In this document: positions 28,366-37,599 of the stretch, in pieces
Layout: each line of letters starts with the position of its first letter
Position numbering within the stretch: the first letter of the stretch is position 1
From: Pectobacterium aroidearum
GTDB taxonomy: Bacteria; Pseudomonadota; Gammaproteobacteria; Enterobacterales; Enterobacteriaceae
Direction: 5' to 3'
Assembly: GCF_015689195.1 (NCBI RefSeq)
Contig: NZ_CP065044.1
Span: 1,922,001 to 1,986,000 of the forward strand
DNA: 64,000 nt
Program-made: the position numbers and the translations under genes
Notes under the pieces: model-generated
The model's database searches: none
What the model was told of the DNA's origin: nothing
What the model saw: only the letters and a program-made list of their open reading frames with translations

Positions 28366-30093
28366 GTGAGTCAACTATCAAATAAGGAACGTTCGTTGTT
28401 GAGTATACTGCGTCCTTTCCGGCGCAGCTTTTGGAGCATTGGTATTTTCAGCGCCATCGTTAATCTACTGATGCTGTCGCCTTCTATCTATATGCTTCAG
28501 GTTTACGATCGCGTACTGGCTTCGGGGAATGGTACTACGCTGCTGATGCTTACCCTGCTGATTGCCGGTCTGGGGGTATTCATGGCGGCGCTCGAATGGG
28601 TGCGTAGCTTGGTTGTCGTCAGGCTCGGGACCCGGATCGATCTACAACTGAATCAACAGGTTTTCAACGCCGCATTTGAGCGCAATCTGGAGGCTGGAGA
28701 GGCCAAAGCCGGTCAGGCGCTGAACGATCTCACGCTATTGCGGCAATTTATTACGGGCAACTCACTGTTTGCCTTCTTCGATATCCCCTGGTTTCCCTTC
28801 TTTTTATTGGTGCTGTTTCTGATCCACCCGGTTCTCGGTCTGCTTGCTCTGGGGGGAACCGTGGTACTGGTGCTGCTGGCGTGGCTGAATCAATATCTCA
28901 CCACGTCGCCTTTGGAAGAGGCAAACCATGAAGCGCTACAGGCGACGCATCTTGCGGATACGCAACTGCGTAATGCGGAAGTCATTGAATCAATGGGGAT
29001 GCTGCCTAATTTACGCCGTCGCTGGCTGGGGCAACACTACCGCTTTATTACCTTGCAAAATCTGGCAAGTGAACGAGCTGCGGTTGTCGGCGCGGCATCA
29101 AAACACGCACGCGTTTTTCTGCAATCGCTAATGCTCGGTGTGGGTGCTCTGCTCGCGATTAAGGGTGAAATTACGCCGGGCATGATGATTGCGGGGTCAA
29201 TCCTTGTCGGGCGCGTGCTGAGTCCTATCGATCAGTTTATTGGTATTTGGAAACCCTTGAGCAGCGCCCGTCAGGCCTGGCATCGGCTGAGTCGTATCAT
29301 GGCAGCTTACCCGCCCAAAGCGGAGCCCATGGCGTTACCTGCGCCGGTTGGCCAGCTCAGCGTCGAGAATGTGCTGTTGCAGACGCCACAAGGCGCGGCC
29401 AGGTTGCAGGATATCCATTTCTCGCTTCAGGCAGGGGAAACGCTGGCGATTCTGGGCGCATCGGGTTCAGGAAAATCGACACTGGCACGCCTGTTGGTGG
29501 CAACGCAAACACCAACGCGAGGCAAAGTTCGACTGGATGGCGCCGATCTCAGCCAGGTAGATAAAACGGCGTTTGGTCCGGCAATGGGCTACCTGCCGCA
29601 GGATGTGCAACTCTTTAAGGGCACGCTGGCGGAGAACATTTCTCGCTTTGGCGAACATGATGCGGAAAAAATTGTGGCGGCGGCGAAGCTGGCGGGTGTC
29701 CACGAAATGATTCTTAGCCAGCCACAGGGATATGACACGCCTCTCGGCGCCGACGGCAACGGGCTGTCGGGCGGTCAGCGGCAGCGTATCGCGCTGGCGC
29801 GGGCAGTGTATGGTGAACCCTGCTTGCTGGTACTCGATGAGCCGAACTCCAGCCTTGATAACGAAGGTGAAATGGCTCTGGCGCAGGCGATTTCGCATCT
29901 TCAGAAACGGGGGGCAACGGTGGTACTGATTACGCATCGTCCTGCATTAACTACGCTGGCGCATAAGATTCTGGTGCTTAATCAGGGTAGGCAACAACGC
30001 TTTGGGCCTGCGCGTGAGATTCTGAGCGAACTACAGCCGCGCCGTGCTGCCAATCAGGCACAAATGACACCCTCTGCCGCTGTCCAGCGGTAA
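28366..30093 (+). CDS. prtD: Type I secretion ABC transporter PrtD
   Basis: 575 residues from GTG 28366 (CAGGAGAGG upstream). An N-terminal membrane domain with about six helices (20-300) is followed by the ATPase domain: Walker A GASGSGKS (364-371), signature LSGGQ (467-471), Walker B LLVLDE (487-492). It lacks the C39 peptidase-like domain, as expected for exporters of RTX proteases. It energises one-step export of PrtW across both membranes together with PrtE and PrtF. The genes are tightly packed: prtE starts 27 bp downstream. Confidence 0.95.
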   Translation: MSQLSNKERSLLSILRPFRRSFWSIGIFSAIVNLLMLSPSIYMLQVYDRVLASGNGTTLLMLTLLIAGLGVFMAALEWVRSLVVVRLGTRIDLQLNQQVFNAAFERNLEAGEAKAGQALNDLTLLRQFITGNSLFAFFDIPWFPFFLLVLFLIHPVLGLLALGGTVVLVLLAWLNQYLTTSPLEEANHEALQATHLADTQLRNAEVIESMGMLPNLRRRWLGQHYRFITLQNLASERAAVVGAASKHARVFLQSLMLGVGALLAIKGEITPGMMIAGSILVGRVLSPIDQFIGIWKPLSSARQAWHRLSRIMAAYPPKAEPMALPAPVGQLSVENVLLQTPQGAARLQDIHFSLQAGETLAILGASGSGKSTLARLLVATQTPTRGKVRLDGADLSQVDKTAFGPAMGYLPQDVQLFKGTLAENISRFGEHDAEKIVAAAKLAGVHEMILSQPQGYDTPLGADGNGLSGGQRQRIALARAVYGEPCLLVLDEPNSSLDNEGEMALAQAISHLQKRGATVVLITHRPALTTLAHKILVLNQGRQQRFGPAREILSELQPRRAANQAQMTPSAAVQR

Positions 30094-30120
30094 CATGGAA
30101 TAACGAAAACAGGGAAAGAC

Positions 30121-31449
30121 ATGTCCGCATCAGAAATAAGCGAAGAGAGTATGAACCAGACGGCGCAGCGTGATGAAAAACGCGCGGTGCGTCTGGGATG
30201 GTTGCTGGTGCTTGCCGGGTTTGGTGGTTTTCTCCTGTGGGCACTGTTTGCACCCTTGGATAAGGGCGTCATGGTGAATGGCAGCGTCGTGATTTCCGGT
30301 AACCGCAAGGTGGTGCAACACAATCAGGGCGGTATTGTCGATAAAATTCAGGTGAAAGATGGCGACAGGGTCGAGGCTGGCCAGATTCTGCTAACGCTGA
30401 ATGAAGTTGATGCGCGTTCGGCGAGTGAAGGGCTGGATGGTCAGTATTTACAGCTGGTGGCACGGGAAGGGCGACTGCTTGCCGAGCAGCAGCGTCTGAG
30501 CGACATGGTAATGACACCCCGTTTGCAGCCGCTAGCGGAGAAACCTGAGATGAGCGTGATTACGGCATTGCAGCGTGATTTACTGCGCAGTCGTCAGCAC
30601 TCGCTCAGGCTTGAAGCCGAAGGGATACGCTCCAGCATTGCGGGCATGGAAGCCTCACTCAATGCCCAACGTCAGGTGATGTCCAGCAAGCAGAAGCAGC
30701 GGGAGACGTTGGAGCAACAGCTACAAGGGCTGCGTTCACTGGCGGCGGAAAACTATGTACCACGTAACAAAATGCTGGAGAACGAACGTTTGCTGGCACA
30801 GCTTAACGGCGATATCGCCCAGCTGGCGGGGGATATTAATCGTACCCGCCGTGATATTGAGCAACAAACGCTGTTGATTGCACAGCGCCAGCAGGAATAC
30901 GACAAGGAAGTGAACAGCGAGCTGGCGGAGGTGCGGGCGCTGCTGAGTGATGTGGGCAGCAAGAAGGAAAAAGCCGATTTTAATCTGGCGAATATCCAGA
31001 TGCGGGCGCCCGTTTCCGGCACGGTAGTCGGATTGAAAGTGTTTACGGAAGGCGGTGTGATTGCGCCGGGACAGACGCTGCTGGAGATCGTACCGGACGA
31101 TCAGCCGCTATTGGTGGATGCGCGCCTCCCCGTGGAGTTGGTCGATAAAATCTGGCCGGGGCTACCCGTCGAGTTGCAGTTCGTCGCGTTTAACCAAAGC
31201 ACAACGCCGCGCGTAGCGGGAACGGTTGAGCTGTTGTCTGCCGACCGCCTGTTGGATGAGCGAGACGGCTCCCCTTATTACAGCCTGCGTGTGGTGGTGG
31301 ATGACGAAGGAAAACGTGCACTAGAGGGTCTGGAAATCAAACCCGGCATGCCGGTACAAGGGTTTGTGCGTACCGGAGAGCGGTCATTCGTCAATTATCT
31401 ATTTAAGCCTTTAATGGATCGCCTGCATCTGGCATTAACGGAAGAGTAA
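30121..31449 (+). CDS. prtE: Type I secretion membrane fusion protein PrtE
   Basis: 442 residues of the HlyD family. A short cytoplasmic N-terminus and one transmembrane helix (about 23-42, LVLAGFGGFLLWALFAPL) are followed by a biotinyl-lipoyl-like half motif (GGIVDKIQVKDGDRVEAGQI), a long coiled-coil hairpin (about 150-290, rich in Gln, Glu and Arg) and the returning beta domain (MRAPVSGTVVGLKVFTEGGV). It bridges PrtD in the inner membrane and PrtF in the outer membrane. It ends 2 bp before prtF. Confidence 0.94.
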   Translation: MSASEISEESMNQTAQRDEKRAVRLGWLLVLAGFGGFLLWALFAPLDKGVMVNGSVVISGNRKVVQHNQGGIVDKIQVKDGDRVEAGQILLTLNEVDARSASEGLDGQYLQLVAREGRLLAEQQRLSDMVMTPRLQPLAEKPEMSVITALQRDLLRSRQHSLRLEAEGIRSSIAGMEASLNAQRQVMSSKQKQRETLEQQLQGLRSLAAENYVPRNKMLENERLLAQLNGDIAQLAGDINRTRRDIEQQTLLIAQRQQEYDKEVNSELAEVRALLSDVGSKKEKADFNLANIQMRAPVSGTVVGLKVFTEGGVIAPGQTLLEIVPDDQPLLVDARLPVELVDKIWPGLPVELQFVAFNQSTTPRVAGTVELLSADRLLDERDGSPYYSLRVVVDDEGKRALEGLEIKPGMPVQGFVRTGERSFVNYLFKPLMDRLHLALTEE

Positions 31450-31451
31450 TC

Positions 31452-32819
31452 ATGCAAAGGATCGCGATAATCGTGCTGTTTGGGCTGCTTTCTTCGGGCG
31501 CTAACGCATTAGGACTGCTTGATGCCTGGGAATTGGCGCTGCGTAACGACGCTCAGTTTCGTGCCGCGGGGTTTGAGCGAGCGGCGGGTCTGGAAGAGGA
31601 AAATATCGGGCGCGCTAATCTACTTCCCAATCTCCAGTATGGCTATAGCGCTAACCGTAGCCACTCCAAAGTCACTCAAACGGATAGCTTCACCAATAAC
31701 ACGCTAAAACGCGATTACAACAGTTACACATCCACGCTGTCGCTGCGCCAGCCGCTGCTGGATTACGCGGCCTGGGCGCGTTATCAACAGGGCGTTGCCC
31801 GCACGCTGATGGCCGATCAGCGGTTTCGCGATCGCAGTCAGGATCTGATGGTGCGGTTATATAAAGCCTGGAGTAGCGCGCTCCTGGCGCAGGAAAAACT
31901 GCAATTGCTGGATGCACAACAGCGAGCGTATCACGAACAACTGGCGCTGAATAAACGCCTCTTGCTGGCGGGCGAAGGGACGTTGACGGACGTGCGTGAA
32001 ACGGAGGCACGTTTTACGCTGATTGAGGCACAGCGGATTGAGCAGCAGGATAATCTGGATGCCGCGATGACCGATCTGGAAAATATGACGGGTACGGTGC
32101 TGGATATCACGGCGCTGTATCCTCTGGCGCTCACGCAATTGCCGTCAGTGGAATCAGGTAAGCAGACGCTGGCGCAGTGGCGCGATCTTGCCGTGCAGCA
32201 TAATGCCAAACTGGCGACACAACGCGAAGGGCTGGCGGTCAGCCGTTATGAAATTGAACGCAGTCGCGCCGGACATTTACCCACGCTGTCGCTGGTGGCA
32301 TCGTCACGCAATAGCCGTTCGGAAAGTGAATACAACTACAATCAGAAATACGACACGCAGAGCGTTGGTTTACAGCTGAATGTCCCGCTTTATTCCGGTG
32401 GCTCCGTCTCGGCATCGATGCGACAGGCCGCCGCGGAATATCAGCAAAGTCAGGCGGAGTTGGACGATCAAACCAAGCAAACGCTGGCGGAATTGAAAAA
32501 GTACTACAACCTGTACAACAACGGGTCGGCGAAAATTAAGGCCTGGCAAATGACAGCCTCGTCGGCGCAGGAAGCGGTCAACGCCACGCGATTAAGTGTT
32601 GCGGGCGGCGAACGTATCAATCTGGATATTCTACTGGCCGAACAGGATTGGTATAACGCCCGACGAGAGCTGGCGGAAGCGAAATACAGCTGGCTTCAGG
32701 CGTGGCTCCTACTGCGCTACACTGCAGGCACGTTGAACGAGAAAGATATTCTGGAACTGGCGGCCTGGTTTCAGCCTGCAACGAATCCATTGGATAACGG
32801 TAAGATCATCAGTAACTAA
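31452..32819 (+). CDS. prtF: TolC-like outer membrane protein PrtF
   Basis: 455 residues with a signal peptide (cut near SGANA), two OEP (outer membrane efflux) repeats and a periplasmic alpha-barrel: LLDAWELALRNDAQFRAA, then LRQPLLDYAAWARYQQG, and in the second half LQLNVPLYSGGSVSASMRQA. It is the dedicated outer membrane channel for PrtW export. It is the last gene of the operon. A long imperfect inverted repeat stands 2 bp after its stop codon. Confidence 0.94.
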   Translation: MQRIAIIVLFGLLSSGANALGLLDAWELALRNDAQFRAAGFERAAGLEEENIGRANLLPNLQYGYSANRSHSKVTQTDSFTNNTLKRDYNSYTSTLSLRQPLLDYAAWARYQQGVARTLMADQRFRDRSQDLMVRLYKAWSSALLAQEKLQLLDAQQRAYHEQLALNKRLLLAGEGTLTDVRETEARFTLIEAQRIEQQDNLDAAMTDLENMTGTVLDITALYPLALTQLPSVESGKQTLAQWRDLAVQHNAKLATQREGLAVSRYEIERSRAGHLPTLSLVASSRNSRSESEYNYNQKYDTQSVGLQLNVPLYSGGSVSASMRQAAAEYQQSQAELDDQTKQTLAELKKYYNLYNNGSAKIKAWQMTASSAQEAVNATRLSVAGGERINLDILLAEQDWYNARRELAEAKYSWLQAWLLLRYTAGTLNEKDILELAAWFQPATNPLDNGKIISN

Positions 32820-32821
32820 AG

Positions 32822-32869
32822 CCGCTGAAAAAATCATCTATCAGTAATCGGATATGATTTTGTCAGCGG
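32822..32869 (+). repeat. Long imperfect inverted repeat after prtF
   Basis: Arms 32822-32837 and 32854-32869 match at 15 of 16 positions (CCGCTGAAAAAATCAT against the complement of ATGATTTTGTCAGCGG), with a 16-bp loop. It lies at the boundary between the protease operon and the tailocin. It may act as a terminator, though there is no T tract, or mark a former element end. Confidence 0.65.
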
Positions 32870-33029
32870 AGACGTCTATACCGGTAACGTGAAGTATGGC
32901 GAATACCGGGCGACGATAAATGGTTCAATTCTGTAGGGTATTGCGCCTCAGGAATACTTAAACTCCTTTAAAATCATAAAGCATCCTCATTTTGCATAAT
33001 GGCCTCCGTTCTTATCAGGAGGCTTTATT

Positions 33030-33359
33030 GTGAAAAAAATCAAAAAACCGCGTCTTACCGGCTGGATTGTGACATCCGCTTTCCTCTTTGCTGTTATCGG
33101 GCTGATTTCACCGCAGCAGCTTCCCGTCACCGTCTATAAGCTCTCGCTTATTTCACTCGCCGCAGTATTAGGCTATTGGCTGGATCGCTCGCTGTTTCCT
33201 AAAGCGCGTCCCGGTTTGTTCCTCGAACAAGGGGATGAACCTGCGCCGCGCGGACGCTTCCCGGTTCGGGACGGCCACCACACCGTCTTTGCCGCGGCGA
33301 TGTTGCGGCGTGCGCTGATTGTGTCCGCTGTCTGCATCGGCGTAGCGATGGGGTTGTGA
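33030..33359 (+). CDS. Holin-like membrane protein of the tailocin lysis cassette
   Basis: 109 residues from GTG 33030 with a strong AGGAGG at 33017-33022. It has three hydrophobic segments (about 11-28, 34-52 and 88-107) and a basic N-terminus (MKKIKKPR). No family is certain, but size, topology and position immediately before a transglycosylase and Rz/Rz1 fit a holin that releases the endolysin. It begins the phage-derived block. Confidence 0.7.
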   Translation: MKKIKKPRLTGWIVTSAFLFAVIGLISPQQLPVTVYKLSLISLAAVLGYWLDRSLFPKARPGLFLEQGDEPAPRGRFPVRDGHHTVFAAAMLRRALIVSAVCIGVAMGL

Positions 33360-33360
33360 T

Positions 33361-33972
33361 ATGCGCTACCTTTTCATCACGCTGCTTTTTAGCCCGATAT
33401 TTTTTAGTGCTGCGGCCTGCGCTGACACGATCCCTCGTGCTGCGCAGGCGTACCGCAGTGATGTTATACGTAGCGCACGGCTGGATTGGGGCATGAATGC
33501 CCCGATTGCGGACTTTGCCGCGCAGCTGCATCAGGAAAGTGGCTGGAATCCACGTGCTGTCTCTCCCGCCGGCGCACAGGGGCTGGCGCAGTTTATGCCG
33601 ACAACCGCTGACTGGTTTAGCGGTATTGTTCCTGAACTTCGCGCAAATCAACCGTTTAATCCAGCCTGGGCTATCCGCGCTCTGACAGGCTATGACCGCT
33701 GGCTATGGACGCGAATCAGTGCCAGCAATGATTGCGAACGCATGGCAATGACCTTGTCGTCCTACAACGGCGGGCTTGGCTGGTTACAGCGTGATAAACA
33801 GCGCGCGAAGATCGCCGAGAAAGACATCCTTCGCTGGTTCGGTCATGTGGAAACCGTCAATGCCGGGCGCAGCGCCGCCAACTGGCGTGAGAACCGTCAT
33901 TATCCCGACCGCATTCTGCATCAGCTGGCGCCACGGTATCTGAGCTGGGGGAGGGCGAGCTGTGTGGAATAA
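33361..33972 (+). CDS. Lytic transglycosylase (SLT domain), tailocin endolysin
   Basis: 203 residues. The hydrophobic N-terminal signal (cut near AAACA) suggests Sec export or a signal-anchor endolysin. The SLT fold is clear: LHQESGWNPRAVSPAGAQGL contains the catalytic glutamate in the ES pair, followed by AQFMPTTADWF and SYNGGLGWLQRD. The enzyme cleaves the murein glycan to release assembled particles. It starts 1 bp after the holin-like gene and overlaps the spanin gene by 11 bp. Confidence 0.85.
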   Translation: MRYLFITLLFSPIFFSAAACADTIPRAAQAYRSDVIRSARLDWGMNAPIADFAAQLHQESGWNPRAVSPAGAQGLAQFMPTTADWFSGIVPELRANQPFNPAWAIRALTGYDRWLWTRISASNDCERMAMTLSSYNGGLGWLQRDKQRAKIAEKDILRWFGHVETVNAGRSAANWRENRHYPDRILHQLAPRYLSWGRASCVE

Positions 33973-34636
33973 CCTGTTTCTTACTAGCCTGAGATCCTTT
34001 TTTTCACCACGTGTGGTCACCGTTCTGCTTGCCGTTGTGCTGCTACTCGCGATTTATCTGACCGGTCGTAATCAGGGTTATCAACTGGCGCAAGCATTGG
34101 GGGATGCCGCGCTGGCAAAACAGCAGGCGGCATTCAATTTGCTACAGCAACAGCAGGCCGAAACCCAGAATCAGTTATTACGTGCGGCGGCGGAACAATA
34201 CCAGCAGCAGGTAGAGCGTGGGAACCAACTCGAACAGCGCTATGTCGCAGCGCGTCAAAAACTGGCGGCGGATAACGCCGCCCTGCAACGGAAAATCGAT
34301 CATGTTACTCAGCAATACATTGACGAAAAAGGCAAGGCTCAGCCTGTGCAGTGCGTGTTTACTCGTGGCTTCGTGCAGTACTACAACGCCGCTTTCGGTT
34401 TGTCCGCCGACGGTGCCACAGACGTTACCACCGCTGCCCGCCGCACTGGCGCAGCGTCCGGTTCCGGCGCAACCGCTGACGCCGAACTACAGCCTTCAGG
34501 CATCTCCCAGCGCGATATTCTCGCCAACATCAGTGACAACGGAGAGCGCTACCAGGCGCTAGCGGCGCAGGTTAACGCGCTGCTGGATTACATCGAAGCG
34601 TTACAAAACGCAGGGGAGGTCACACGTGAAGATTGA
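33962..34636 (+). CDS. Rz-like inner membrane spanin (i-spanin)
   Basis: 224 residues, annotated by layout: an N-terminal transmembrane helix (about 18-36, VVTVLLAVVLLLAIYLTG) followed by a long periplasmic coiled coil rich in Gln and Ala (about 45-125), then a linker. This is the i-spanin architecture. An outer membrane lipoprotein gene of the Rz1 kind is nested in another frame of the same DNA, which supports the call. It is longer than lambda Rz (153 residues). It would fuse inner and outer membranes at the final step of lysis. Confidence 0.78.
   Translation: MWNNLFLTSLRSFFSPRVVTVLLAVVLLLAIYLTGRNQGYQLAQALGDAALAKQQAAFNLLQQQQAETQNQLLRAAAEQYQQQVERGNQLEQRYVAARQKLAADNAALQRKIDHVTQQYIDEKGKAQPVQCVFTRGFVQYYNAAFGLSADGATDVTTAARRTGAASGSGATADAELQPSGISQRDILANISDNGERYQALAAQVNALLDYIEALQNAGEVTRED
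34302..34562 (+). CDS. Rz1-like outer membrane lipoprotein nested inside the Rz gene
   Basis: 86 residues in a different frame, wholly within the Rz-like gene. A short signal is followed by the lipobox LVASC (Cys25). The mature part is rich in proline (STTTPLSVCPPTVPQTLPP, LPAALAQRPVPAQP), exactly the composition of o-spanins. Embedded Rz1 genes are established in lambda-like and P2-like phages. The start is ATG 34302 with ACGGAAAA upstream. Confidence 0.8.
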   Translation: MLLSNTLTKKARLSLCSACLLVASCSTTTPLSVCPPTVPQTLPPLPAALAQRPVPAQPLTPNYSLQASPSAIFSPTSVTTESATRR

Positions 34637-34955
34637 AGTGGAGTTCTGGTCGCTGGTCGGCCTGCTGTTGTCGTTTATGAGCTTCCTTTTTGCTGCCGGG
34701 CGGATTCTGCTCACGCAGATTGAAAAGCGGCTGAACGAGCGTTTTGCCGCCCTGGAAAACGCACGCCAGAAGAGCGAACAAGGGTGGACGCGATTGGAGC
34801 GCGAGTTTCTGGAATTCCGCGCTGATTTACCGCTGACTTACGTGCGACGTGAGGATTACATCCGTGGTCAGACGGTCATCGAAGCCAAGCTGGATGCGCT
34901 TTATAACAAGCTGGAGTTGGTGCAGCAGCGGCATGTGGGAGGCAATCATGGCTGA
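34626..34955 (+). CDS. Mu gp25-like phage protein (DUF2730 type)
   Basis: 109 residues from GTG 34626 with GGGGAGG upstream. One N-terminal transmembrane helix (about 8-28) is followed by a charged coiled coil (IEKRLNERFAALENARQKSE). Small membrane-anchored coiled-coil proteins of this kind occupy this position in Mu-like prophages. The function is unknown. It overlaps the next gene by 8 bp. Confidence 0.65.
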   Translation: MKIEVEFWSLVGLLLSFMSFLFAAGRILLTQIEKRLNERFAALENARQKSEQGWTRLEREFLEFRADLPLTYVRREDYIRGQTVIEAKLDALYNKLELVQQRHVGGNHG

Positions 34956-35259
34956 CACGCAGCGTATCCGACAGGAATCGATGCGTTGGCATTTGCTGAT
35001 CGCATTAAATAAAACACGCCCTTATACCGCGAACGAAATGTTCCTGCTGGCGCTGATGCAGCGGCTGTATGCCGATGCCTCAGAACCGGAGCTGCGTCAT
35101 GCACTGGATTATCTGGCCGATCGCAAGATGGCGGTATTGACCAAGGAGGTGGGCGGCGTCTGGCTGGCGAATCTCACCCGTCTTGGCGTGGATGTCGTGG
35201 AGTATGCCGTTGATTGTATGGTTGGCATCGCTCGACCGGAAAAATACTGGGATCGGTAA
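34948..35259 (+). CDS. Mu gp26-like phage protein
   Basis: 103 residues from ATG 34948 (GGGAGGC upstream). MADTQRIRQESMRWHLL and the end VDCMVGIARPEKYW resemble the small protein that follows gp25 in Mu-type phages. It has a winged-helix look (LRHALDYLADRKMAVLTKE). The function is unknown. It is the last gene before a strong terminator. Confidence 0.65.
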   Translation: MADTQRIRQESMRWHLLIALNKTRPYTANEMFLLALMQRLYADASEPELRHALDYLADRKMAVLTKEVGGVWLANLTRLGVDVVEYAVDCMVGIARPEKYWDR

Positions 35260-35320
35260 TCCCCTTGCATGGCTTTCTCTTCTGTCTTTACGCGTTATCA
35301 GTGTCGTCATATTCCTCTGC

Positions 35321-35348
35321 GCCAGCACGGTTGTGCTGGCGTTTTTTT
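35321..35348 (+). terminator. Terminator separating lysis and tail gene groups
   Basis: GCCAGCAC (35321-35328), loop GGTT, GTGCTGGC (35333-35340), G and seven T. A textbook terminator. The following 170 bp up to the next gene is AT-rich and probably holds the promoter of the structural genes. Confidence 0.88.
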
Positions 35349-35520
35349 ATCGAAAGGATTTTTATTTTTCAGTGTATTAGCCGTATTTTTTCAGATAAAT
35401 CACTTCGCTGTTTTTTCTAAAACAGATTAAAAGCCGCAGCTCGTCGTTATCCGGATACTAGCGCCATCAACACGATGTGCCACTAAAACATCGTGCCATC
35501 AAAACAGCGGGTGAACGGAT

Positions 35521-35988
35521 ATGAATACCAGACCAATTATCGATGCGGTGATAGCCCGCCTCCAGCAGCACTTACCGACGCGGCGGATCACGTCTTGCCC
35601 AGAAAACATTCTGAGCGAGCCCGATCGTCTGACGCTCGGTGATGTGCTGGTGGGATATCGCGGTTCCGAATTTTCCGCACCGGAAGATGTGGATTCTCCG
35701 GTTCAGACGCAGCGGCCACGGCTGATGGTTGCCGTGCTGTTACCGGAGCTGGATGGTGCAGATGGTGTGCTGGCTACGCTCGATACCGTCCGTCAGGCGT
35801 TGGGAGGATACCGACTGCCTGACTGCCATCGCGGTATCCGGTTAGTTCGTGACCGCTACGTGGGTTACACCGAAGGACGCTGGCATTACGCCATCGATTG
35901 CACCACTGAAACCCTGTTTATCGAAGACCGCGAGCAGACGGATGGTCCGCTGCTTACCACGGTTAATTATGAGGAGAAAGACGCATGA
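35521..35988 (+). CDS. Phage protein of the DUF1834 (Mu gp37-like) family
   Basis: 155 residues. A mixed alpha/beta protein with PRLMVAVLLPELDGADGVL in the middle and RLVRDRYVGYTEGRWHYAID towards the end. In Mu-like phages this family precedes the sheath gene and is thought to be a tail-completion protein. It overlaps the next gene by 4 bp (ATGA) in the typical phage manner. Confidence 0.75.
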   Translation: MNTRPIIDAVIARLQQHLPTRRITSCPENILSEPDRLTLGDVLVGYRGSEFSAPEDVDSPVQTQRPRLMVAVLLPELDGADGVLATLDTVRQALGGYRLPDCHRGIRLVRDRYVGYTEGRWHYAIDCTTETLFIEDREQTDGPLLTTVNYEEKDA

Positions 35989-36182
35989 AGTATCGCTATA
36001 CCGGCCCCGCCAGCGGCGTCACGCTGGCAGATGGTCAGGAAATTCTGCTTTGGCCCGCTCAGGTTACTGAACTGCCAGCAGATCATGAGTACGTGAAAAC
36101 GCTGATCGCGCTGGGCTATTTGCTGCCTGTCGCAGGTCAGAATCTGGCTGATAGCGAAACGGAGGTGACCCTTGGCCGCTAA
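35985..36182 (+). CDS. Small phage protein of the DUF2635 (Mu gp38-like) type
   Basis: 65 residues. MKYRYTGPASGVTLADG and ILLWPAQVTELPADHEYVKTL suggest a small beta-rich protein. It lies between the gp37-like gene and the sheath gene as in Mu. It ends 11 bp inside the sheath gene; its 3' end supplies the sheath ribosome site GGAGGTG. Confidence 0.75.
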   Translation: MKYRYTGPASGVTLADGQEILLWPAQVTELPADHEYVKTLIALGYLLPVAGQNLADSETEVTLGR

Positions 36183-37599
36183 TTATTTACACGGTGTAGA
36201 AACGATTGAAGTTGAAACCGGTGCTCGTCCGGTGAAAACCGTCAAATCTGCGGTAATTGGGTTGATTGGTACGGCGCCACAGGGGGCGGTCAATGACGTT
36301 ACGCTGTGCCTGTCCGAAAAAGACGCGGCACAGTTTGGTAGCCAGTTCGGCGGCTACACCATCCCGCAGGCGCTGGATGCGATTTACGATCATGGTGCGG
36401 GTACGGTTCTGGTTATCAACGTGCTGGATCCGGCGAAACACAAATCGTCGGTGAGCGCAGAAAAAGTCACCTTTGACAAAGCGACGGGTACGGCACAACT
36501 GACGAACCGTGTGGTTGCCAAAGTGGTGCTGACGGCGGCAGAAGGCGGCCAGCCGTTTGTCGAAGGTCAGGACTATACGCTGGATGCACAAACTGGCGTA
36601 CTGAAAAATCTGGGTAAAAATATCGATGCCGCCGCTGTAGTCAGCGCGTCTTATGACTTTGCTGATGTTACGAAAGTGACTGCCGCTGACATCATCGGCA
36701 GCATCAATGCCGCGGGCAAACGCACCGGTATGAAGCTGCTGAACGATACCTACAACCTGTACGGCTTCTTTGCCAAGATTCTGATTTCGCCGGTGTTCTG
36801 TACGCAAAATAGCGTAACGACCGAGCTGATCGCGTTGGCGGACAAACTGGGCGCGATTGCCTACATCGATGCGCCAATCGGTACCACTTTTGCGCAAGCG
36901 TTGAGCGGTCGTGGCCCGGAAGGCACGATCAACTTCAACACCAGCTCTGAACGCGCTCGTCTGTGCTATCCGCACGTAAAAGTGTACGACGCGGAAACCA
37001 ACAGCGAACGTCTGGAACCGCTGTCGGCGCGTGCTGCTGGCCTGCGTGCCAAAGTCGATCTGGAGAAAGGTTTCTGGTGGTCATCGTCCAATCAGGAAAT
37101 CAAAGGGATCACCGGCGTAGAGCGCCAGCTGTCCGCGATGATTGACGATCCGCAGAGCGAAGTGAACCTGCTGAACGAGCAGGGCATCAGCACCATTTTC
37201 AACAGCTACGGTTCTGGATTGCGTCTGTGGGGCAACCGTACCGCAGCCTGGCCAACCGTGACGCACATGAAGAACTTTGAAAACGTGCGTCGTACTGGCG
37301 ATGTGATTAACGAATCCATCCGCTATTTCAGCCAGCAGTACATCGACATGCCGATCAATCAGGCGCTGATCGATGCGCTGGTGGAATCGGTCAACGCCTA
37401 CGGTCGCAAGTTGATCGGTGACGGCGCGCTGCTGGGCTTCAAATGCTGGTTCGATGCCGCGCGTAACGAGCAAACCGAGTTGGCGGCAGGGCACCTGTTG
37501 CTTAACTACAAATTCACTCCGCCGCCGCCGCTTGAGCGTCTGACCTTTGAGACGGAGATCACCTCGGAATACCTGGTAACGCTGGAGGGCACTAACTGA
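36172..37599 (+). CDS. Contractile tail sheath protein
   Basis: 475 residues from TTG 36172 (GGAGGTG upstream). N-terminal LHGVETIEVETGARPVKTVK and the segments AIYDHGAGTVLVINVL, AYIDAPIGTTFAQAL and LWGNRTAAWPT are typical of Mu/P2-type sheaths (TIGR/phage_sheath_1 group). The polymer contracts to drive the inner tube through the target envelope. The C-terminal domain (from about 370) forms the inner, conserved core. It overlaps the tube gene by one base. Confidence 0.93.
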   Translation: MAANYLHGVETIEVETGARPVKTVKSAVIGLIGTAPQGAVNDVTLCLSEKDAAQFGSQFGGYTIPQALDAIYDHGAGTVLVINVLDPAKHKSSVSAEKVTFDKATGTAQLTNRVVAKVVLTAAEGGQPFVEGQDYTLDAQTGVLKNLGKNIDAAAVVSASYDFADVTKVTAADIIGSINAAGKRTGMKLLNDTYNLYGFFAKILISPVFCTQNSVTTELIALADKLGAIAYIDAPIGTTFAQALSGRGPEGTINFNTSSERARLCYPHVKVYDAETNSERLEPLSARAAGLRAKVDLEKGFWWSSSNQEIKGITGVERQLSAMIDDPQSEVNLLNEQGISTIFNSYGSGLRLWGNRTAAWPTVTHMKNFENVRRTGDVINESIRYFSQQYIDMPINQALIDALVESVNAYGRKLIGDGALLGFKCWFDAARNEQTELAAGHLLLNYKFTPPPPLERLTFETEITSEYLVTLEGTN

